Notes: generated from the letters alone by a model not told the origin. Counted from the stretch's first letter, positions 1 to 12,700 are shown. The stretch is 44,235 nt of DNA from Candidatus Obscuribacterales bacterium (GCA_021732565.1 JAKFUT010000111.1:1-44235); one strand, 5' to 3'. Made by a program: numbers and translations.

Positions 1-22
1 TGCTGAGGGAGGACAGACGTTT

Positions 23-1417
23 ATGAAGATCGACATAATCGTGGTCTACATTCAACGCTATCGAAAAGGACACGAGGTCGACTTCGTTCCGCCCATCACC
101 GGAATTCATCTGGCGGCATTGACTCCGGAAACGCATCAGGTGCGGGTATATCACCAACAGGTGCAAAAAATAGACTTCAACACCGACGCAGATCTTGTCG
201 CATTATCATTCTTTAGTGGTTTTACTCCCGAAGCTTACCGCCTGGCAGATATATTCAGAAGCAAGGGAAAAATGGTTATCGGCGGCGGTCCTCATGCAAC
301 CTTCTGGCCGGAGGAAGCACTGCAACATTGCGACGCCATTCTAACTGGCGAGGCGGAGTCGGTCTGGAAAGAGATGCTGAAAGACGCAGAGAATCGGCAG
401 CTGAAGCCAATTTATCGAGGCACACCCGAACCCCTGATCGACCTGCCAACCCCACGTTATGATCTGTTACCTAATGCTTACTTTGTTAAGAAAGTAATTC
501 AGGCCACCAGAGGTTGCCCGTTCACGTGTTCGTTCTGTTCGGTGCCCGCAGTCAATCCTGGTTTCCGAATGAGACCGGTCGCCGAGGTCATCAAAGAAAT
601 CAGCTACGACAGGTTTCCTTTCTGGTGGCAAAACAAGCTGGCCTGGTTTTGGGATGATAATTTGACCGCCCACCGCACTTATGTGAAAAGCTTGCTGAAA
701 GAAATGGTTCCACTGAAAAAATGGTGGCTTACTCAGGCAAGCATGGACATAGTGAAGGATCAAGAACTTATGGATCTGATGGAAGCATCGGGTTGTATTG
801 GTGTTTTCTTTGGAATTGAAAGTTTTAATGCCGAGTCATTGAGCGAAGCAAACAAGCGTCAGAACAAAATAGATCACTATCGGGAAATCGTCGATGAGGT
901 GCATAAAAGAGGAATTGCGGTGATGGCAGGCTTCATTGCGGGATTCGATCATGACACCAGCGACAGTATCGAAGAGATGGCGGAGAATTTGCAAGCGATC
1001 GGCATTGATGTTCCTTTCATGAGCATACTCACTCCATACAAAGGCACTCCCCTGTATGAGAAACTCATGCAAGATGGCCGCATATTGCCTGATCGAGGCT
1101 GGGAATTCTACAACGGATTCAACGTTGCATTCAAACCACACAATATGACACCGCAAGAGCTTCTAGTTGCCCACCGGGCGCTCTGGAATAAAGCGTTTTC
1201 ACCCGGGTTTGTCAGCCACCGCATCATACGAGCAATGAAAACGCTGAACCCTGGAGCAGCCTGGTTATCGTTATTCATGAATGGATTCTACGGCTTAAAA
1301 CAAGTGCGCAAGAATCCGCCCGTAGACATGCTCGATTTTTCGCCATATCGCAATCAGGTACCGGCTAATGCGGCTCATGAAAGCGGAAGTATCCAGCCCA
1401 CTTCTCGATATGCTTAG
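23..1417 (+). CDS. B12-binding-domain radical SAM protein
   Basis: 464 aa. The N-terminal ~140 residues look like a cobalamin-binding Rossmann domain of the BchE-like type, with a GGGPHAT stretch near residue 88. The radical SAM core follows, with the [4Fe-4S] cysteine motif C165-x3-C169-x2-C172 in RGCPFTCSFC, then FFGIESF and AGFIAGFD segments typical of the later barrel strands. The C-terminal ~90 residues are an undefined extension. Family knowledge: such enzymes cleave S-adenosylmethionine and often methylate or rearrange unactivated carbon in lipid, pigment or natural-product pathways. The substrate cannot be read from the sequence. The start is fixed by a GAGGGAGGA Shine-Dalgarno about 10 nt upstream of ATG. 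It lies at the window edge, so an upstream operon partner cannot be excluded; the next gene is 185 nt downstream. Confidence 0.88.
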   Translation: MKIDIIVVYIQRYRKGHEVDFVPPITGIHLAALTPETHQVRVYHQQVQKIDFNTDADLVALSFFSGFTPEAYRLADIFRSKGKMVIGGGPHATFWPEEALQHCDAILTGEAESVWKEMLKDAENRQLKPIYRGTPEPLIDLPTPRYDLLPNAYFVKKVIQATRGCPFTCSFCSVPAVNPGFRMRPVAEVIKEISYDRFPFWWQNKLAWFWDDNLTAHRTYVKSLLKEMVPLKKWWLTQASMDIVKDQELMDLMEASGCIGVFFGIESFNAESLSEANKRQNKIDHYREIVDEVHKRGIAVMAGFIAGFDHDTSDSIEEMAENLQAIGIDVPFMSILTPYKGTPLYEKLMQDGRILPDRGWEFYNGFNVAFKPHNMTPQELLVAHRALWNKAFSPGFVSHRIIRAMKTLNPGAAWLSLFMNGFYGLKQVRKNPPVDMLDFSPYRNQVPANAAHESGSIQPTSRYA

Positions 1418-1602
1418 GAACTATAACAAAACGAAGGTGCCACTGTAAGCGGTATCATACCCGCCATGGAATTAGTGACAATTCGTGAACGATTTGAATT
1501 GTGTTGCCCCCCACATAAAATCCGCATCGGGCATCCTTCTTTGCAGCTCTAGTGCGATATAGTTGCGTGCTCATAATGTTCGTAGATGGAGTACACAATA
1601 GA

Positions 1603-2181
1603 ATGTTGCAACCAATCAGACGGATAATCACAGGGCACAATGAGCACGGGAAGTCCATCATCATCAGCGATGGTCCATCACCCAATAAATTACCCTTGAT
1701 GGAAACCCCTGCGCTAGGATTAACAGATCTTTGGGTCACTCATTCGGTGCCGGCTGACAACACCATCTTTAGCGATGCCGCAGCGAGAAAGGTTGTTCTT
1801 GAACCACCTCGCGGCGGCACGATCTTTCGGATCGTAGAGTTCCCCCCGGAGAAAGAAGTACTAGGCGAGCGTTACCGCAAGGCTGTATTTGATGCCATGT
1901 CCGCCAGCGAGACAATGGATGGCGACAGTTCTCGCCACCCTATGATGCACAAAACGAATACGGTGGACTATGCAATAGTCGTAAGTGGAGAAATTTACGC
2001 GGTTCTTGATGAAGGCGAAACCTTAATGAGACAAGGTGATTGTCTTGTGCAGCGTGGCACGAATCATGCATGGAGCAATCGAAGCGATGGACCATGCCTT
2101 GTGGCGTTCGTCCTTGTCGACACTCATTTGGTGCCACCAGCAACGGAACCAATCACCGCTGCGGCTGCTACTACTGTATAG
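1603..2181 (+). CDS. Cupin-domain protein
   Basis: 192 aa from the preferred ATG, which has GGAG 11 nt upstream; the frame stays open back to a GTG at 1552, but that region has no ribosome binding site. The C-terminal half carries a degenerate cupin barrel: H116 in a HKTNTVDYAIVVSGEI segment (motif 1), then a GDCLVQRGTNHAW segment with H155 (motif 2). The usual HxH pair of motif 1 is not complete, so metal binding is uncertain. The N-terminal ~90 residues resemble the preamble of single-domain cupins placed near dioxygenases or decarboxylases, but no partner is visible. It is preceded by the radical SAM gene on the same strand with a 185-nt gap, so co-transcription is possible but not shown. 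Confidence 0.75.
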   Translation: MLQPIRRIITGHNEHGKSIIISDGPSPNKLPLMETPALGLTDLWVTHSVPADNTIFSDAAARKVVLEPPRGGTIFRIVEFPPEKEVLGERYRKAVFDAMSASETMDGDSSRHPMMHKTNTVDYAIVVSGEIYAVLDEGETLMRQGDCLVQRGTNHAWSNRSDGPCLVAFVLVDTHLVPPATEPITAAAATTV

Positions 2182-2555
2182 CCCTTTGCTGTGGTCGATC
2201 AACAAGAGAATTCACCGATTGATTTCTCCGTTCCTTTTTGTCGCAGCTGAACTGATGCTTTTCCTTAAGTCGAGATGCATTTCTCGTTTCCTACCCGTTG
2301 GTTCCAAGCATGATCGAACGTGCGTCCTAAGTTCGCAGTATCCGGATTTTCCTTTGACTGCGTCCGGCACTATGGCCGCTATCGGAAACCGCTACCGCCA
2401 CCATGCCCCCTCCTGAAGAATGCCCCCTCGGAACCGGCTCCACCAAATCACCGCAAAAGCGGAAAGACGCGGAATAAATATTCCGCGTCCTATTTTTTCC
2501 CTCGCCATTCACCATGTGTTGGTCTCGCCAAAGACCAACACTCATCCGCCATTGC
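2182..2555. other. Intergenic, convergent 3' ends
   Basis: This 374-nt stretch lies between the plus-strand cupin gene and minus-strand family copy 1. The only structure I see is the terminator hairpin at 2466-2489. Short ORFs here look like chance reading frames. Confidence 0.6.
2466..2500. terminator. Bidirectional terminator hairpin
   Basis: Perfect 10-bp stem GACGCGGAAT/ATTCCGCGTC with a 4-nt AT-rich loop. On the plus strand it is followed by CTATTTTTTCC and on the minus strand by TTTCCGCTTTT. It can end both the cupin transcript and the minus-strand family copy 1 transcript. Confidence 0.75.
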
Positions 2556-2795
2556 CTACCTACAAACTTGTTCTTGTTCTACAGCTGAGAAGAGCGCCCG
2601 CAACTCGGTGACTGATTCTTGAGCATCAAGCGCGTTGAGTGGTTGCTCGGTTTCGAAGAACCGCAATTCAGGCAACCAGTCGATGTTCTTCGAACCAGTA
2701 TTTCTTTCTTTCCCGAAGGGATCGGACAATTGAGTGGCGCCGGCGACAAAATCCAGAAAGAATTTGTCTCGTGTGCTCTGTCCTTTAACGGCCAT
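2556..2795 (-). CDS. Small REKFFLDF-family protein, copy 1
   Basis: 79 aa, the most diverged of five paralogues in this window. It has DKFFLDF, then SDPFGKER, then WLPELRFF and a C-terminal EQPLNALDAQESVTELRALF, the last shared with copies 4 and 5. It lacks the RQGQ motif found at the N-terminus of the others. No signal peptide or membrane segment; charged, probably a small cytosolic protein with a C-terminal helix. ATG is preceded by GGAGGA at a good spacing and by a GC-rich hairpin at 2813-2826. It is a stand-alone gene with a hairpin terminator downstream. I do not recognise the family and no function can be assigned; paralogy is what supports it as a real gene. Confidence 0.8.
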   Translation of the reverse strand: MAVKGQSTRDKFFLDFVAGATQLSDPFGKERNTGSKNIDWLPELRFFETEQPLNALDAQESVTELRALFSAVEQEQVCR

Positions 2796-2812
2796 CTCTT
2801 TATCCTCCGTGC

Positions 2813-2826
2813 GGGGCGGGCGCCCC
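2813..2826 (-). promoter_or_regulatory. Leader hairpin of family copy 1
   Basis: GGGGC-GCCC-GCCCC hairpin immediately before the GGAGGA Shine-Dalgarno of copy 1. It matches in position, but not in sequence, the second leader hairpin of copies 2-5. The 37-nt upstream element of the other copies is not clearly present here. Confidence 0.45.
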
Positions 2827-2979
2827 TGTTATCACTTTTAGTTTTTGGAGGCGACCTGCAGGTTGTTTCTGCACTTGTTCTTGTCGCCTTCCCCCTTGTG
2901 CTTCACATTATGGATGAAGCCAAGCGCTACCTTAAGGTGCTTTGCCGTGATCGTATTTGCACGTATTGGAGTCATAAGT

Positions 2980-2995
2980 CTGTGCAATTGCACAG
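2980..2995. repeat. 16-bp perfect palindrome
   Basis: CTGTGCAATTGCACAG is a perfect palindrome, compatible with a dimeric regulator site. Its core is shared with the next two hairpins. Confidence 0.6.
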
Positions 2996-3133
2996 CGACA
3001 AATTTCGAAGTGTTTCAATCATAGGCGGCGGTAAACAGTAACTTTTACCCCGCGAAATCGTTCGTTCTGTGATGCCCGTTCGTAAATGACAAAAAGTCCA
3101 TTTTCGGTTCGTGGCCGAGCCCGTTCATGGCAT

Positions 3134-3165
3134 AGGGAAAATTGCAGGATACGCAATTTTTCCCT
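3134..3165. repeat. Inverted repeat with AATTGC core
   Basis: AGGGAAAATTGC pairs with GCAATTTTTCCCT around a 7-nt loop, with one bulged T. It resembles the next inverted repeat in core sequence and loop length. Confidence 0.6.
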
Positions 3166-3217
3166 TAGCAACTAAGTCTGCAAACGCTCTGAATTTGGCA
3201 ATAGATTGGTTGTATGG

Positions 3218-3254
3218 CTTGTAGAAAATTGCAGCCGGCGCAATTTTCTACAAG
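3218..3254. repeat. 15-bp perfect inverted repeat
   Basis: CTTGTAGAAAATTGC pairs perfectly with GCAATTTTCTACAAG around the 7-nt loop AGCCGGC. No T-run follows, so it is more likely a dispersed repeat or regulatory hairpin than a terminator. Confidence 0.65.
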
Positions 3255-3524
3255 GGCGATGGACATACCTCCACTCCACCCCGGTTGTCTTGAATCAGTA
3301 AAGTGTGAGTGGACAGAACTCACGAGCAGCGAAACGCAGAGGCTTTATCTAAAACAAGCTTCGCAGTTACTCCCATACAGACGGATGCGCATTGGCATGT
3401 CCGCTTGGTGCGAATTCTCTCGCGTCCCGAACGCGACAACCAACGATTCGGGACTAATCGAAGACCATCTCCATTTGGTCCTAGCGGAGGTTGCGTAAGC
3501 GCTTCAAGTTTGTGAAAGACCTGA

Positions 3525-3566
3525 ATAAACCTCAAATCTCCTTGAACGAAGCGATTTGGGGTTTAT
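3525..3566. repeat. 14-bp stem-loop
   Basis: ATAAACCTCAAATC pairs with GATTTGGGGTTTAT with one G-U pair and a 14-nt loop, about 210 nt before the giant gene. It could be a weak terminator or part of a leader. Confidence 0.5.
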
Positions 3567-3778
3567 GCCTGCAATTGGTGCCCCTGGTCTCAATGGACCT
3601 CCAAGGTGCTGGAATCGCAGTGTGAAAAATAAGTGAACTAAAGTGAAACTCTATCCAATATGGCAATTTCCGCATTGTCCCTCCCTGTCTCTTTCCTTTA
3701 ATGTACTCTGGTTCGCCACTCGATTCGCGCCCGCCGACAATGAGTGACACAGTATTTGGAAACCTAACGAGGAACCCG

Positions 3779-6700
3779 ATGTTGTCTAAAGAGATTCCAC
3801 CTGGCCAATCCCCACTATCAAATCTCCGAAAGCATCAGGTATTCCAGCAGCGACTTAGTATGGCTGGCGTTGTACTGGTTTGTACTTTCCCTGCTCCACT
3901 GGCATCAGCCCAGCAAGTCGATACAGCGTCCACAGTACCAGTCAACCATGCTCACCCGGTTCCGATAAACCTCGATCTCAGCTCCACTGAAAGGACTCTG
4001 ACGCCGGGTCATCTGGCAAATCTAAGCCCGGTTACCATCCTTGAGGGTGGACAACAAAAGAGCATCACCGGTTCGTCCATGATCACCGCCGCAGAAAGGA
4101 TGGCGGTGTATCAGGTAGTCTCAACGGGGCAACAATCACTCAACCTTGCAGCAGCGGGAAATGCCGTGGGCGGCAACTTCAACATCGGCGCCGGTTTCAG
4201 CACCTACGTCAGCAGTCTTACGGTACCTGCAGGTGTGACGGCCATTAAGGATTTTGCAGCCAACTCCGTCTTGAGCCTGGTGGGGAACCTCACCAATGGT
4301 GGCAACCTCTTCGCAATTTCCTCGAATCCCGCAGTAACAGCAGGCACTATAAGTGCAGCCAATATTTTCAACCAATCAAACGCCGTAATATCCTCCGTGC
4401 TTCCCGCCGCCGGTCTACCTGGCATTACCAGCGCGGTGACCAATCTAAATCTGCAAGTAAGTGCGCTGAATAACATAATCAATGCCGGAACCATTGCTAG
4501 CTCGGGAAATCTGAGCGTGATCGTCGGCGGTTCCATCGTCAATGCATTGCCAGCAGGCGTGACCGGTACTGCGGCTATCATGCAGGCAGCTCAGAACCTC
4601 AATATTCTTACAGGAACGGGATCTCTGGTAAATAGCGGCATCCTGGCCGCTGTGTCGGGCAACATAAACATTGCATCAACCACAGCTCAAACCCTCACGA
4701 TAAATGGCATCGGTGGAAGGATGGATGCGTTGCACGGCATCATAAACGTTGGTGACCTTACATCCGTTCTCAGACAAAATCTCGACATCCAGGGCGGAGA
4801 TTTCGCCGCAAGAGAGATCAACTTGTTCTCAAACAACGGCATCATTCGGGCCGACATCAATGCTGTTAGTGGCACCTTGAGCACGATTGCAGGCGAAGCT
4901 CATGTTGCGGCAAACTCAAACACTCTGGTTCTAGGCAATCTCGATCTCAGCGGCGACCCGACGTACTATAACACTGGTGCAATTCAGCTTACGGGCAATA
5001 TCTCGGTTCTAGAGGACCTTTCAATTCTGTCCGGCGGAACGCTCTCCAGCACATCCGGACTTACCTCCATAACAGCTCGTGGCAGCGATGGACAAGGGCA
5101 CCAGATTGTACTTGTATCCGGCGCTCAATTAAGCCCTGTTTGCGGAAATTGCGTCAGCACGCTGGCGGGCGGTCCCACCACCAGCGGTGTCATCACATTG
5201 AGTCCGACTTCTGCAACTGGCGGCGACATCGATTTCTCTGCAAGTACCAGTTTACAAATCAACGCGAATTCCACTAGCGGAAATCAAAGCGGCGCCGCCG
5301 TAACATTGGCAGCGTTTGCAAATGGATCAGTCGGTGGAAAGATTATTCTTGCGCCGAATTCCTCAATCAAGGCATCGGGCTTCGGCACTGGAAATAATGG
5401 CAATGTTACACTTTTGGGCGGAGCCACCAGCGGCACCGCGATTACAGTGGGAAATATCGATACTACGGGCGGTACCGGAACTCTTTCCGGCATCGGTAAG
5501 GTGCAGATCGTTACAGCTCAACCCGGGACATTAGGAAATAGCGATATCACATTTGCCAGCGCCGGAACGCCCGGGGCGGCATTAATCGCGTCATCCACGG
5601 TGCAGGGGGCGAGCATAAGCCTGGCTAACACCATATCATCGAAGAACGAACTGGACATTACCGCGGGAAAAAATATAACCACAGCCAGCGGTGCAGTTGG
5701 TTCTGGCCGGCTTAGCTCCGAAGTTGTTCAGCTATCTTCAACACAGCAGGGCACGATCAACGTCTCAACGGGAACCCACTACTTGTCGGTGAACAACGAC
5801 GGGTCTACTACTATCTCCGAGCTTGATTCAGTGACTTTGCAGACAAGTCAGGTTCTTGGAACTGCAACCATATCGGCAGGAAACATCACTGTGGGAGCGC
5901 CGGTAACTGGATATGATCTCACGCTTAACTCATCCGGCAGCGTGTTGGTTTCAAGCGCGCTTGTTTCAGGTACGCTGACTGTTAACGCAGCAACTTCGAT
6001 TAATACCGATGTGTCCGGACTGATCACCGCAGATCTTCTGAAGGTACAAACCACCAACGGAAGTATCGGCACCAGCGCCACAAGTCGGCTCAATATTGCG
6101 GTAAATTCCTTGTCTGCAGTGGCGAAAGGCACTGGAGCCAATGCCTACATAAACCAAACGGCGTCAGGCCTCATAGGAAACAACAGCGGCGCCATAGCAA
6201 TTGGATCGAGTTCCGCCGTTGGTATATTTGACTTAACGGCGCAAGGTGCAGCCAGTGTAATCAGCACGCTTACAGGGACGGTTACAGGGACCTCGGTGGT
6301 CGGCTCCACCGGAATTTCGGCCACTGAAATTGATCTGCAATCGAATGATATTGGTATTTCCACATCTATGGTTGGTACAACTAAGGTCTTCCTGCAAGCC
6401 AATGGAACTAGATCAATTGGTATCAACGCACCGGGAAGCACTTCTTCAGACTACAATTTGAGCAGTACGGAACTGGCATTCATCACCACGGGCACTCTTG
6501 CCATCGGCAGTCTGCTCTCCAGTGGCGGACCTGTCACTATGTCTGCAACTTACACTGCACCCGCGTCTGGTGCAGGACTATTCAATTTGGCATTGGAGAC
6601 ACCTGGTGCTTTCGACGGCACCGGTAGCAGTTTCAACGCCGGTTCCAAGACCATCTCCATTCATACAGGAGGGAACCTCAGAACAGGTTCAATGACTAGC

Positions 6701-9700
6701 ACTAGCTCGATCAACTTAGGATCGGGACGAGATCTATCAACCACCGGCACTGTTAATGGTTCCACTGTTAGTATCGACGGAAAGACCGTCACAGCGGAGG
6801 GAACAGTTTCTTCTTCCGTCTCGACCACTGTCTCTACATCTGAAGGAGACATAAGAACAACGGGAGCGGGGCTTTTATCTGGAGATTTTGTAGAGATAGT
6901 CGCCATCACCGGGAGTATCGGGACAGGAACAGGTGATCGTGTAAACACGTCTGCCAACAAATTGTTGGCAATGTCCTTCAAGGGAAATGTTTATCTCAAT
7001 CAGTCCAAAGCGGTTACAGTGGGATCGAGCCAGGCGTCCAAAACATTTGATCTTCTCTCTGCTGGACAAATCAGCACCTCAAGGGTGATTTCGACAAGCA
7101 CTGGAACGGATTTTTCTAATGTCACGGCTGTCAGCGGAGCGGACGTGTCTCTAGTCACCACCGCCGGCAACCTTAACCTAACGAACACCGCCGCCGTAAC
7201 CGCTTCCGGCACGCTGACCATGACGGCGGCCGGAAACCTGAATTTGGGAGCGACGGCATCGGCTGCAAATGCAACTCTGGCGAGCACTGGGGGTACAATT
7301 CAGCTGACGTCTCCGGGCGCAGATCTCAACATTACGCAAACAGCTCAGCTAACGGCAAAATCCGACATCATGGGAATCGGTGGCGGAAAGGTCAGAGCAC
7401 AATCACTGAGCCTGACAAGCAACACCGGATCGATTAACGTACAAACTGTCGCTAACAAGGTATCTGCGAGTGGCCAAGGAATTACCATCCTTGAATCAGA
7501 CGGCCTGCAGCTCGACCAGATTTCTGTAACGGGTAGATTGTATGTCGACGCCGGCTCAGGAAACATCACCACCACTGGTAGTATCAGTGCCGATTCAATA
7601 CTGTTGGGAACTGCTGGCTCTGTTACTCTGGGCGGCTCACTAACGGCACCAAGTCTCATCACTTTGATTGCCGGCGGCAGTGTCACGGCCCCTACCGGGG
7701 CAAGCCTCACAAGCGATTTCATCCAATTTCAGACCAGCGGAAGTGTCGGCACATCGGCGACAAACCGAATCTCGATTACGGCCAATCAATTGCAAGCAAA
7801 GGGCTCAACAGCAGTCAGCGCGAACTCCATTTTTTATCTACAGGTTACAGGTAACGTCGTCATCGGATCGTCAACCGCCAAAGGTGTCTTTGATATTGTC
7901 TCTGGAGGCACGGTTTCCACCGCATCGACGCTTAGTTCAGCGCTGACCGGCAACGTCACCAACGCCACAACTGCACTTTCTGCCAGTGATATCAAGATCC
8001 AGGCAAACGACGTTGCGCTCGCCACCCCCATAAGCGCCACTGGCACAGTGGAGCTAGTCGCCAATCCATCTCAAGCGGCAGGAATTTCGCCCACCGGTAC
8101 AACCATTGCGGCATTCAATATAGATGCCGCAGAATTAGGCCGTATCTCTTCTCAGAAGCTCACGCTCAATACGCAAGCCGCAGGCACCGGCATAACGGTG
8201 ACGACCGGATACACCATGCCCGGCTCCGGTGCAGGCTCGTACGATTTGTCGTTCATCAGCGGAACGGGATTCACCAGTACCGGCGCAAACTTGATTCTTG
8301 GCAGTCGCGCTTTCAGCCTCGATGCGCAATCAAATGTCAGTTTGAGTACAGTTTCAAGTTCTCAAAACCTTACAATAACGACGAAAGGATCTGTTTCGGT
8401 CGCGTCTGGTGCTACGGTCAGTGGTCTTTCCGTCAATGTCAGCGCTCATGACCTAGCTCTGGCAGGCAGCCTGTCGGCTTCTGGCGGCTTAGTCACTCTT
8501 ACACCGGTTAACGCGGCAACGCTTTCAGTAAACACCACCGGCGGTGAATTCTCGCTTGATTCCGGAGAACTTTCTCGAATTTCGGCAACTCTGCTAACCG
8601 TGGGGAACAACACCAGCTTCGCCGGTGACATCACGCTCGGTGGCACAATCAACTTTTCCGGGACGGGAGCCGGTAAATATTCGCTTTCTCTGGCAACCCA
8701 AGGTAACTACAACGCAACCGGCTCCTCAGTCACCAGTGACAAGTCGATCGTAGTGACCGCCAACAATATCACCACAGGTTCCGCCAGCGGCTCTTCCGTG
8801 ACCTACACGGGGCATTCAATACTTCTTAACGGAGTTGTTTCAGGCTCAATAATCGTGAAGCTGAGCTCCGACACTAATTTAGTTGCTTCGGCGGGTGGCC
8901 TCGTAACAGGAGACTTTACGCAACTGAGTGCGGGAACAGGTGATATCGGTGGCGGAACTAACGACCGACTTCAGGTCTCCACGAATATGCTTGGAGTTAC
9001 CACAGGCGGCAGTGCCTACATCAATCAATTAACTGCGGTAAAAATCGCGGGAAGCTCTGCATCCGGGGTCTTTGATCTTGCGTCGGCAGGTAAGGTCACG
9101 GCCGCACCGAGCATTACATCAACAAATGGTTTCACGACGGCCGGTGCAGTGGCAATTCAGGGCGCAAGTGTCTCCATTGTCACTTCCAGTGGTGGCATCG
9201 AGGTACAGTCCGCGGCGCCGGTGACGGCGACCACGGGAAATCTTACGCTGACAGCAGGAAGCGGCGACATTAACCCTTCCGCCAAACTGACCGGTGCCAA
9301 CGTATACCTCACAGCCAATGGCACCGGCGGCATTCATATATCCGGAGGAGTAAATGCCAGCGGCTCAGTCGAGTTGCGAGCGACCGGAGGGGGAGACATC
9401 TCCAATAGCGGACTCCGAATAGTGGCATCGAGTCTGACAGTTGCGGGCTCAGGGCCAATAACCCTTTCTACCACTGTTGACAGAATGTCTATTGATGCGC
9501 CCTCCTCAACGAGTTTAATCGGAATTTCCGAGTCAGACGGACTCATTCTGGATAGCGTAAATCCAAGCTTGACCTTATCCTTAACCGCCGGCGGCGATCT
9601 GACCGTAGCCAATGCAATTGTTTCCACTAGGAGCGTGACACTGGCTTCAGCCGGTGGGAAGCTCACCATCAACGCTGATTTGACCGCACCGTACCTTAAT

Positions 9701-12700
9701 CTGATTGGTAAAACGGGAATTACATCCACCGGAGTTCTTAGCGGTGAACTTGTTAATCTCCAATCATCGGCTGGCAACGTAGGCACTGGACCAGCGGATC
9801 GGATACACACCAATGCAGATAATTTGAGCGCGACGGTGTCAGCCGGTGTGGTATTCATACAAGAGCAGAATGCCATAAACATAGGCGCGTCAGTTGTAAG
9901 TGGCGACTTCGACGTAGTTGCCGGCGGCACAATTACCACACTAAACACAGTGCGGTCCAACACAGCGAACACTCAATTATCCTCTCCGTTTTTCTCGATC
10001 TCCGCCGGCACGATTCGCCTTGAAGCGCCGGATTTGAACTTAGCCAATTTTATAGCAAGCGCAGGTGCAGTGGAACTCCATCCATCCGCAGGCAGAACTA
10101 TAGGAATATCCGCCAACGGAACATCGATTGCGCAATTCAACCTTGAGATTCAGGAACTTGGGAGAATTCAAGCCACAAGTTTGACTATCGGCGATACCGC
10201 CAGTGGTTCCATCACCGTCAATGCGAACTATTCCATTCCACTTTCCTCAATTGGAGCGTTTAACCTCTCACTGGTAACCGGCTCAACAGTGCAAGCAGCG
10301 ACAGCTTCAATAGATATGAGCAGTCACAGCTTATCCATTACCGCGAGCGGCGATGTTTCACTGGCCTCGGTAACAATAAACACGACAGTGTCCGGAACCA
10401 ATCCAATAGTCGGAATCAGCACGCCGGGAACAGTTTCTGTTGCTTCAGGCCAGACTATAGGCGGCAAAACGATTACGATCGGCGCACGCGATTTGATTCT
10501 AGACGGGAGCTTAGGCACTACAGGCACCGGCACAGTTACGCTTCTACCGTCATCGCAGTCGGTAACATTGGGCACGGCGGGAACAGGTTTCTCCCTGGAC
10601 GCGGGCGAGCTAGGCCGAATTAGCGCGTCTAACGTAGTCTTCATCGGACAGGCTGGATTCTCGGGTGATGTTTCCCTGAGCGCGGATTACAATTTGGCAG
10701 GATCGGGCGCGGGCAAGTTTCCACTGGTTGTAACTACCACCGGAAGTTTTACCGCCACTGGATTCTCACTTCTCAGCGATAAGTCAATTACTGTCACGGC
10801 TGGCACTATACAGACCGGTTCATTGAATTCCACACAACTAACCCTTCAGGGATCGTCCGTAACGGTCAATGGAGCACTCAACGGATCTGTGGTCCAAGTG
10901 ACAGCCGCCGGGGATCTAATCGAAACTGGAAACGGCTCCATCAGTGGTGACGTTGTAGCACTCAGTTCGACAGCGGGGGACATCGGAAAAGCGAATCAAA
11001 GACTCTCTGTCACCGCGAATCAGTTGAGTGTCAGTGCCATTGTCGGTTCTGTTTTCGTAAATCAGAACGGCGCAGTTACCCTTGGGGCTAGTGGTGCCGG
11101 CAACACATTTGACTTTTCGTCCTCTGGAAAAATCACCACTGCGGTAACTCTTCACTCTAATGTTACCGGTTTTGCCACGACCAGCGCGAACGCAATTGAT
11201 GCTGGCAGCGTAATTCTGAGCACCACTCACAGTGGCGGCATTAGCGGTATCGCCGGAATTCGCTCTCGCACAGGCGATATTACACTCAGTGCCCCTGGCA
11301 GTATAGAGAACGATGACAATATCACCAGCAGCCGAGATATCTTTATAACGACCACTGCTAACGACGGAGGTATCGCCGTCTCCAGTGTGACGGGTAGAAA
11401 CGTCTTCCTGCAAACTCAGGGTGGCGGGTCAATATTCTCCATTTTTCCCTCCAACCGCATAACAGCTTCATCACTGTCATTGATATCGGCGACGGGTAGC
11501 ATTAACGTTAAGACCGCGAGTACCACTATCAGCTCCCATACTGCTAGTTCGACATTGATCAGTCAGTTGGTTCCCCTATCTGTTTCTGAATCTAACGCCG
11601 GACTGTCTTACTCGATCGATGGCGGAGACGTAGTCACTACAGGCGATATCACTTCTGCAAGGGTAACGATAGGTGCTGGCGGAAAGCTCACCATCGGGGC
11701 CAATATCGTCGGCACGGATATCATAGATATTTTTGCCTCCAAGGATATTATAACAAACGCCGGATGCGTACTCAGCAGCGATTTCGTCCGGCTGAATTCG
11801 ACTCAGGGCAATATAGGCAACTCAGCGGATTCAAGACTGAACACTGAAGCTGGAACTTTGATTGCCACCGCTCGTGGCACCACAGGCAACGTCTTTATCA
11901 ATGAACAGAGCTCTCTCCTGGTGGGCTCCAGTGCAGCGACGAATGCATTCGACTTGAGCGCAAGTGGAGTGGTTACCACAGCAACGACTGTCACTTCGAA
12001 GACCGGCCTTCAATCCACAGCAACAGTGGCAATAAGCGCAGCAGATCTCACAATTCGTGCAACCGACGTTTCATTGCCCACTTCACTCAACGCGACCTCC
12101 AGTGTTCGCATACAGGGATCCCCTTCTCAATCCGTAGCAGTGGTAAATCAAGGTACCGCAAACTCCGCGAGTTTGACAATCGACACAGCGGAGCTGTCCG
12201 TTATTTCCACCCCGACCCTAATAATAGGGAACAAGGCTGCTGGAGGCAGTATCACCTTCGCGGCGAACTACTCCGTTCCGTCCAGCGGTGCCGGTGCGTT
12301 TAATTTGACTTTCGAGAGCGCGTCTAATTATAACGGTGACTCCGTGGCACTGAATGCTCCCGGACATTCCATATCAATCAATGTTGGCGGCAACGTGAGC
12401 ACGGGCTCAATTGACACGTCTGGCGCAAATGGCGTGACCTTAACCAACGCAACCGCGACAGCAGGCGGTAACGCGGGTAACATTTCGGTAACCGCGACAG
12501 GCAATGTAACCACCGGATTTCTACATGCTTACGGTGGGAATGGAGGAGGAGGGGGCACCAATCAATCCGGTGGGAACGGAGGCAACGGCGGATTAGTAAA
12601 TCTGCTCGGCGACGTGATCATCGTCAACGGTGACATAAATGTAAGCGGTGGTGCCGGTGGTGGCGGCGGCGGCGGCAATGGCGGAGTTGGCGGTGTCGGT

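Larger units (their letters stand above)
2827..3778. other. Hairpin-rich intergenic region before the giant gene
   Basis: About 950 nt without a convincing gene. It should hold the promoter of copy 1 (minus) and of the giant gene (plus), but I cannot pick a reliable -35/-10 for either. Four inverted repeats occur at 2980-2995, 3134-3165, 3218-3254 and 3525-3566; the first three share an AATTGC core. Confidence 0.55.

Noticed and set aside
2619..3041. Plus-strand ORF of 140 codons
   Set aside because: It is the antisense of family copy 1 and its leader; copy 1 is supported by four paralogues.
3214..3498. Plus-strand ORF of 94 codons upstream of the giant gene
   Set aside because: It starts inside the perfect 15-bp hairpin, has no ribosome binding site and no recognisable sequence.
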